DNA of 64,000 nucleotides from Tautonia marina (GTDB lineage Bacteria > Planctomycetota > Planctomycetia > Isosphaerales > Isosphaeraceae). Location of the stretch: positions 186,001 to 250,000 of the forward strand of contig NZ_WEZF01000007.1 of assembly GCF_009177065.1 (NCBI RefSeq), read 5' to 3'. The notes below the pieces were generated by a model. The model saw only the letters and a list, made by a program, of their open reading frames with translations. It did no database searches and was not told where the DNA came from. Below are positions 60,056-64,000 of this stretch, in pieces; within the stretch, counting starts at the first letter, position 1; each line of letters opens with the position of its first letter. The position numbers were made by a program, and so were the translations under genes.

Positions 60056-60503
60056 CGCGTCATGCCTCCCGGGCGAGAGTCGAACAAAGGGGCTCGTGAA
60101 GGATCGGTCGGTCCGATCTTCGGCCCATTCGAACCAATTCGTTGTATCCTAGCGGGCGTTCCGTCGCGGCCACAACCCGACGGAAGCCGGGGAACGTGGT
60201 CTGGCCTCCCTGTACGATCTCCGGTTGGTGTTTGTGCGATCGACTTTTGTTCCGAGCCTCAGGAAGCGACATGAGCGGGCCTCGGTCGTCGAGACCGCAC
60301 GGGGGCCTTTGGGAGATCGGGCGATCCGGGTTGACCGTTCGGGAGGATCGGCCTACGATCCGCCTCCCGCCGGGCGTGGAATCGGAGCGGAACGCCCCTG
60401 CGCACGCAACTCGAAGCCCCCCCTTTCGCGAGACGATCGTACCCGGCGGCCCGTGGGATGGACTCAAACACGCTCGAAGGGCCGATCGGGGAGGCGATTT
60501 CCA
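60056..60503. other. divergent intergenic region
   Basis: About 450 bp between the divergent DsbD-like and phosphatase genes. It must contain both promoters. No repeats, RNA gene or well-supported small gene seen; open frames through it are extensions of the phosphatase frame without a good start. Confidence 0.5.
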
Positions 60504-61166
60504 ATGCGCATTGCGATGGCCGCGGCACTGACGGCGGTCGTCGCCGGGGTGGCGACCTGGCTGACGATCGAGGTGCAGAACAACCGCCTGGTCTGGGATC
60601 ACTTCGACGTGGTCACGCCCGGGGTGCTCTACCGGAGCGGCCAGCTCAACCCCGAGCAACTGGCCGAGGCGATCGAGCTGTACTCCTTGCGAACGGTGGT
60701 CAGCTTCCATCTGCCGGGGCCGAACGTCGACGCCGAGCGTCGGCTGGTCGAGCGGCTCGGGGCCGAGTTCATCAACCTGCCGATGCCCGGCGACGGCTTC
60801 GGCCGCGAGGAGCAGTTTCGCCAGGTGATGGAGGCCATCGACGACCCCATGCGCCATCCGGTCCTGGTCCACTGTGCCCGAGGGACCTGCCGAACCGGCG
60901 CAATGGTCGCCCTCTATCGCATGGAACGGCAAGGCTGGACGCTCGATGACGTGGCGGCCGAGCTGGAGCGGCAAGGCTACCGCGAAGGTTGGCTCTGCGG
61001 CTACGTCTACGGCATGGTCGATCACTGGCCGACCGACACCTTCCCGGGCATTCCCGACCGATCGGGCCAGACGCCGTCGGACGGACAGGCCGAACCGTCA
61101 CCCGATCCGGACGCAACCTTCGCAAAGGCGGAGCACGGGCACGAGCACGGAGGAACGACCCGATGA
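60504..61166 (+). CDS. membrane-anchored protein tyrosine/dual-specificity phosphatase
   Basis: 220 aa from the ATG at 60504 (GGGGAGG upstream). An N-terminal TM anchor (IAMAAALTAVVAGVATWLTI) precedes a cysteine phosphatase domain: LYRSGQLNPEQLAEAIELYS, TVVSFHLPGPNVDAERRLVE, and the P-loop VHCARGTCRTGAMVALYRM (C-x5-R; Cys about residue 123). A general-acid Asp is likely in PMPGDGFGR. A Pro/Asp/His-rich tail follows. The catalytic domain faces the periplasm or exterior if the anchor inserts normally. Its stop overlaps the start of the next membrane protein (ATGA), so they are coupled. Confidence 0.85.
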   Translation: MRIAMAAALTAVVAGVATWLTIEVQNNRLVWDHFDVVTPGVLYRSGQLNPEQLAEAIELYSLRTVVSFHLPGPNVDAERRLVERLGAEFINLPMPGDGFGREEQFRQVMEAIDDPMRHPVLVHCARGTCRTGAMVALYRMERQGWTLDDVAAELERQGYREGWLCGYVYGMVDHWPTDTFPGIPDRSGQTPSDGQAEPSPDPDATFAKAEHGHEHGGTTR

Positions 61167-62929
61167 GCCAGACAACGACCAGCACCCCCGAACTGATCAC
61201 CGCTCCGCGTCGTTTGCGGGCGGACCAACCGCGGGAGGGGTCGTCCTTCGGCGGAGTCCGACAAACGGCGGTGATCGTGGTGGCGATCATCACCGTGTTC
61301 ACCTTGCTCGGCGCCGGCAGGCTCGACCTGGGCCCGCTGGAGGCTCGGCTCGGGATGGCTTCCGGAGAGCAAGTCGGGCCCTTCGGCCTGGTTTACGGGG
61401 CGTGGGAGCCGGGCTTGCTGCCGGGCCGGGTTGTGCCGAGCCAAATCTGGGCCTGGTTCTACGGCGGCATTACCGCGACAGCCGCCGCGGTGCGGTGGCC
61501 GGAGGCGATCGCAGCAGCCCTGATCGCCCTGGTCGCGTCGCGTCGTCTGGGGGCGGTGATGGGGCAGCGGGCGGCGATCCTGGCGGCGCTGACCACGGCC
61601 GGAACCGTGGCGATGATCGACCGCTCGGCGGCCGGAATCGGGTTGCTCGACGGGGCGATCGCCTGGCTCGTCTACGGAACGACCGGCAGCCATGCCCTGA
61701 TGCTCAAGCCGATCGTGCCCGATCTGAACCTGATCGCCGGCCTGGGAGCGGTGCTGGCACTCGACCGGCTGCGATCGCAAGGGCCTGACCTGGCGGTTGG
61801 GCTGCTGGCGGGTCTGGCCGGGCTGGCCGGTGGCTGGCCGATGCTGGCGATCGTGGCGGTGCCGGCGTTCGTGATCGGCTCGAAGGAGGGGGCGAAGCCG
61901 GGGCGAGCGGTCCTCGGGGCGCTGGCGGTCGGGCTGTCCTGGTCGGTCTGGGCCTGGTCGACGGCTCGGTTCGATGCCTGGGCGGCGGCCGTGGCCCTGC
62001 CGTTGGTGAAGGGGCCGACCTGGACGCTCGCACTCTGGGCCGCAGCGTATGCCTTGCCGTGGTCAACCCTGGCGATCTTGCCCGCGTTCCGATCGGTTCG
62101 GGACGGCTGGTCGGAGGAGGGGAAGGGGTTTGTCTTCGACTGGCTGAAAATCGTCGGAGCCCTGGCGCTGGCTGGGACCTTGATTCCGGGGCTCGGCAAC
62201 GCGGCTCGGGTGCCGATGCTCGTCGGACTGGCGATGGCGTCGGCCGCGGGGCTGGAACGGGTGCTCCGCGACTGGTCGGGGCTGTCGAAGGGGGCCAGGT
62301 GGACCTTCTGGGCGGCGGCCATCTTGGGAAGCCTGGGCTGGGCCGCGCTGGCCACGCCGATTTTCGGGTACGTGGCGGCGGCAATCGGGGCCTATCGATC
62401 GCTGGCGATCCTGCTGATCGCCATGGGGCTGATCGCGCCGGCCGTGGCGCTGGCGGGCCGATCGTGGTCAAGGCCGGTGCTGGGAGTGGCGGCCTTGGTA
62501 CTGGTCTGCCTCGGCTTGAAGCTGGCACACTGGGGAGTGATCGTTCCGGAGTGGAATTACCGGGCCAGCCAGGGCCCTTGGGGGCGAGCGATCGGTCAGT
62601 GGATGCCGAGAACCGCGACGCTTTACTTCATCAACGCGACGACGTTCAACCCGGGCATTCCCGATCGGGACCGCTGGCCGGCCGATCTGGCCTTCCATAC
62701 CGAACGGAAGGTCCGCCAGATTCCGGCCCCCGAGGCGCTCGATGTCGAACCTCGCGGACGGGCGCCGCATTTCGTGCTGCTGCACCCCTCGGAATTCGAA
62801 CGCTGGCCCAAGACGGCCCCGCCCATCCAACTCGTCCGGACCTTGCAGGACCGGACCGGAGAGCCTCGGGTGCTGGCCAGGACCGAAGGGCCGATGTATC
62901 CCGATCGGCGGAAGGAACTGGGCGAGTAA
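61163..62929 (+). CDS. polytopic membrane protein, glycosyltransferase-39/ArnT-like
   Basis: 588 aa, ATG overlapping the phosphatase stop. About twelve hydrophobic helices (TAVIVVAIITVFTLLGAG, LAVGLLAGLAGLAGGWPMLA, VLGVAALVLVCLGLKLAHWG). The layout (loop after TM1 with YGAWEPG, many Ala/Gly/Leu helices, a C-terminal periplasmic region with ATLYFINATTFNPGIPDR) resembles PMT/ArnT-type glycosyltransferases and their planctomycete relatives. The usual Asp-Glu motif in the first loop is not evident. Possible role with the phosphatase in cell-envelope modification, inferred only from coupling. Confidence 0.6.
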   Translation: MSQTTTSTPELITAPRRLRADQPREGSSFGGVRQTAVIVVAIITVFTLLGAGRLDLGPLEARLGMASGEQVGPFGLVYGAWEPGLLPGRVVPSQIWAWFYGGITATAAAVRWPEAIAAALIALVASRRLGAVMGQRAAILAALTTAGTVAMIDRSAAGIGLLDGAIAWLVYGTTGSHALMLKPIVPDLNLIAGLGAVLALDRLRSQGPDLAVGLLAGLAGLAGGWPMLAIVAVPAFVIGSKEGAKPGRAVLGALAVGLSWSVWAWSTARFDAWAAAVALPLVKGPTWTLALWAAAYALPWSTLAILPAFRSVRDGWSEEGKGFVFDWLKIVGALALAGTLIPGLGNAARVPMLVGLAMASAAGLERVLRDWSGLSKGARWTFWAAAILGSLGWAALATPIFGYVAAAIGAYRSLAILLIAMGLIAPAVALAGRSWSRPVLGVAALVLVCLGLKLAHWGVIVPEWNYRASQGPWGRAIGQWMPRTATLYFINATTFNPGIPDRDRWPADLAFHTERKVRQIPAPEALDVEPRGRAPHFVLLHPSEFERWPKTAPPIQLVRTLQDRTGEPRVLARTEGPMYPDRRKELGE

Positions 62930-62968
62930 CGCGCGGATCGAAAGACGGACCACAATCGAAACGAAACG

Positions 62969-63006
62969 AACGGGCCGAGCCTTCCGGATGGGATGCTCGG
63001 CCCGTT
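62969..63006. terminator. bidirectional terminator before purM
   Basis: AACGGGCCGAGC (62969-62980) pairs with GCTCGGCCCGTT (62995-63006), followed by a T run on the plus strand and preceded by AA on the other side. It separates the convergent glycosyltransferase-like gene and purM. Confidence 0.88.
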
Positions 63007-63034
63007 TTGCGTCGAGAGGTACACGAGGGGCCAC

Positions 63035-64000
63035 CTATTCGGCCCAGCGAACGGAGCGCTCGCCGGGCTCGACCTCGCCGATCACCCAGGCGGGCACGCC
63101 GGCCTCGGTGCGGAGGTAGCGGGCGATGGCATCGGCGTAGTAGTCGGCGACGATCAGGACGAGGCCGATCCCCATGTTGAAGACGCGGAAGGCTTCGTCG
63201 TCGGGCAGGTGGCCGATCGAGCGAAGCCAGCCGAAGACGGGGGGGATTTCCCACGACCCGCGGTGAAGCCGGATCGCCAGGCCTTCGGGCAGGACGCGGG
63301 GAGGGTTGTCGATCAGGCCGCCGCCGGTGATGTGGGCAATTGCATGGACGATGCGCTTGACCCGGTAGTGCCTGTAAACGGTCTTCATCGCCTTGACGTA
63401 GATACGGGTCGGCTCCAGAAACTCGTCGGCCACGGTGCGGCCGAGTTCCGGGACGTGCGATTCGGGCTTCAACCCGGCCACGTCGAAGGCGAGCTTGCGG
63501 GCCAGACTGTAGCCGTTCGAATGCAGGCCCGAGCTGGCCAGACCGATCACCTTGTCGCCGGCCCGGACTTCCGAGCCGTCGAGAATCTGCTTGCGATCGA
63601 CCACACCGAGGGAGAACCCGGCCAGGTCGTACTCTCCCGAGTGGTAGAAGTCGGGCAGGATAGCCGTCTCGCCGCCGAGCAGGGCGCATTCGGCCTGCAC
63701 ACAGCCGTCGGAGATCCCCTGGACAATCCGGCGGGTCAGATCGGGGTCGTCGCGGCTCATGGCGACGTAGTCGAGGAACAGGAGCGGCTCGGCCCCGGCG
63801 CAGAGACAGTCGTTGACGGACATCGCCACCAGGTCGATGCCGACCGTCTCGTGCCGGTTGGTGGCGAAGGCCAGCTTCAGCTTCGTGCCGACGCCGTCGG
63901 TCGAGGCCACAAGGACCGGGTCGTGATAGGTCCGGGTCAGAAGCCGGATCTTGTCGTCGAGCCGAAACAATCCGGCAAAGCCCCCCGGCCATTCGATCAC
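63035..64000 (-). CDS. purM: phosphoribosylformylglycinamidine cyclo-ligase (AIR synthetase), N-terminus outside window
   Basis: The frame is open to the right window edge (at least 321 codons; the real start is beyond 64000). Blocks VLVASTDGVGTKLKLAFATN, GIDLVAMSVNDCLCAGAEPL then LFLDY, CALLGGETAILPDFYHSGEY, DLAGFSLGVVDRK, IGLASSGLHSNGYSLARKLA and AHITGGGLIDNPPRVLPEGL are characteristic of PurM. It closes the imidazole ring of AIR in purine synthesis. No other purine gene is visible. Converges on the glycosyltransferase-like gene with a shared terminator. Confidence 0.96.
   Translation of the reverse strand: MIEWPGGFAGLFRLDDKIRLLTRTYHDPVLVASTDGVGTKLKLAFATNRHETVGIDLVAMSVNDCLCAGAEPLLFLDYVAMSRDDPDLTRRIVQGISDGCVQAECALLGGETAILPDFYHSGEYDLAGFSLGVVDRKQILDGSEVRAGDKVIGLASSGLHSNGYSLARKLAFDVAGLKPESHVPELGRTVADEFLEPTRIYVKAMKTVYRHYRVKRIVHAIAHITGGGLIDNPPRVLPEGLAIRLHRGSWEIPPVFGWLRSIGHLPDDEAFRVFNMGIGLVLIVADYYADAIARYLRTEAGVPAWVIGEVEPGERSVRWAE

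Noticed and set aside
1-64000. CRISPR array, rRNA genes, prophage structural genes
   Set aside because: No regularly spaced identical short repeats, no rRNA-like stretches and no capsid/tail/terminase-type proteins were seen. The 170-bp repeats are too long and too diverged for CRISPR.

Overview
The window looks like chromosomal DNA of a planctomycete, most likely family Isosphaeraceae. It is very GC-rich. It carries hallmark planctomycete genes: a Tat-exported DUF1501 protein next to a secreted sulfatase, a BNR sialidase-like hydrolase, a sorbosone-dehydrogenase-like beta-propeller, and MerR-fold proteins of a type I know from this phylum. It also has an isolated rsmH outside any division/cell-wall cluster. 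Genus cannot be decided from the sequence alone.

Layout. 1-7043: end of a small membrane operon (DoxX-like), an RND efflux pump with its lipoprotein adaptor, and several mobile-DNA relics (a detached integrase tail, an HTH fragment, a broken IS630-type transposase, the 3' end of an older integrase). 7044-17195: a 10.1-kb integrative element bounded by perfect 47-bp copies of the 3' part of a tRNA-Met(CAT) gene. It carries ParA, small DNA-binding proteins, a secreted protein, a DUF3987 protein, a CHC2/TOPRIM primase and a tyrosine integrase. An iteron-like array lies between the DUF3987 and primase genes. The integrase reading frame runs through the attachment site, so excision should fuse it to a 67-codon tail now stranded at the far end.

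17509-31995: the most interesting region. Next to the tRNA is a predicted retron-type noncoding RNA: a1/a2 complementarity, a TAGC motif, short GC hairpins and one very long hairpin. It is followed by three 4-bp-overlapping genes (HEAT+BRCT protein, 2173-aa propeller/HEAT giant, SWIM zinc finger+WGR protein), then rsmH, then a retron-type reverse transcriptase. From memory of the retron classification, this matches the class with ARM/HEAT and WHSWIM proteins (type XIII). The ncRNA lies about 13 kb from the RT, with a ribosome-maturation gene inside the cluster.

32257-64000: mainly chromosomal genes. They include an FHA-STAS-FHA-STAS protein, a flavin oxidoreductase, DUF1501, a sulfatase, a Tat-signal ThDP enzyme, an SDR, a sialidase-like protein and a transporter-like membrane protein. 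Further on are an ATP-grasp protein, a LarA-like protein, a lipase-CHAT fusion, TrmB, a beta-propeller, HisE and a thioredoxin-like protein. The window ends with a DsbD-like protein having three N-terminal domains, a tyrosine phosphatase, a polytopic membrane protein and the end of PurM. A three-copy degenerate repeat of about 170 bp lies at 42963-43392.

Start sites were chosen by eye from ribosome-binding sites, overlaps and signal peptides. No database search was possible, so family names rest on motif recognition.
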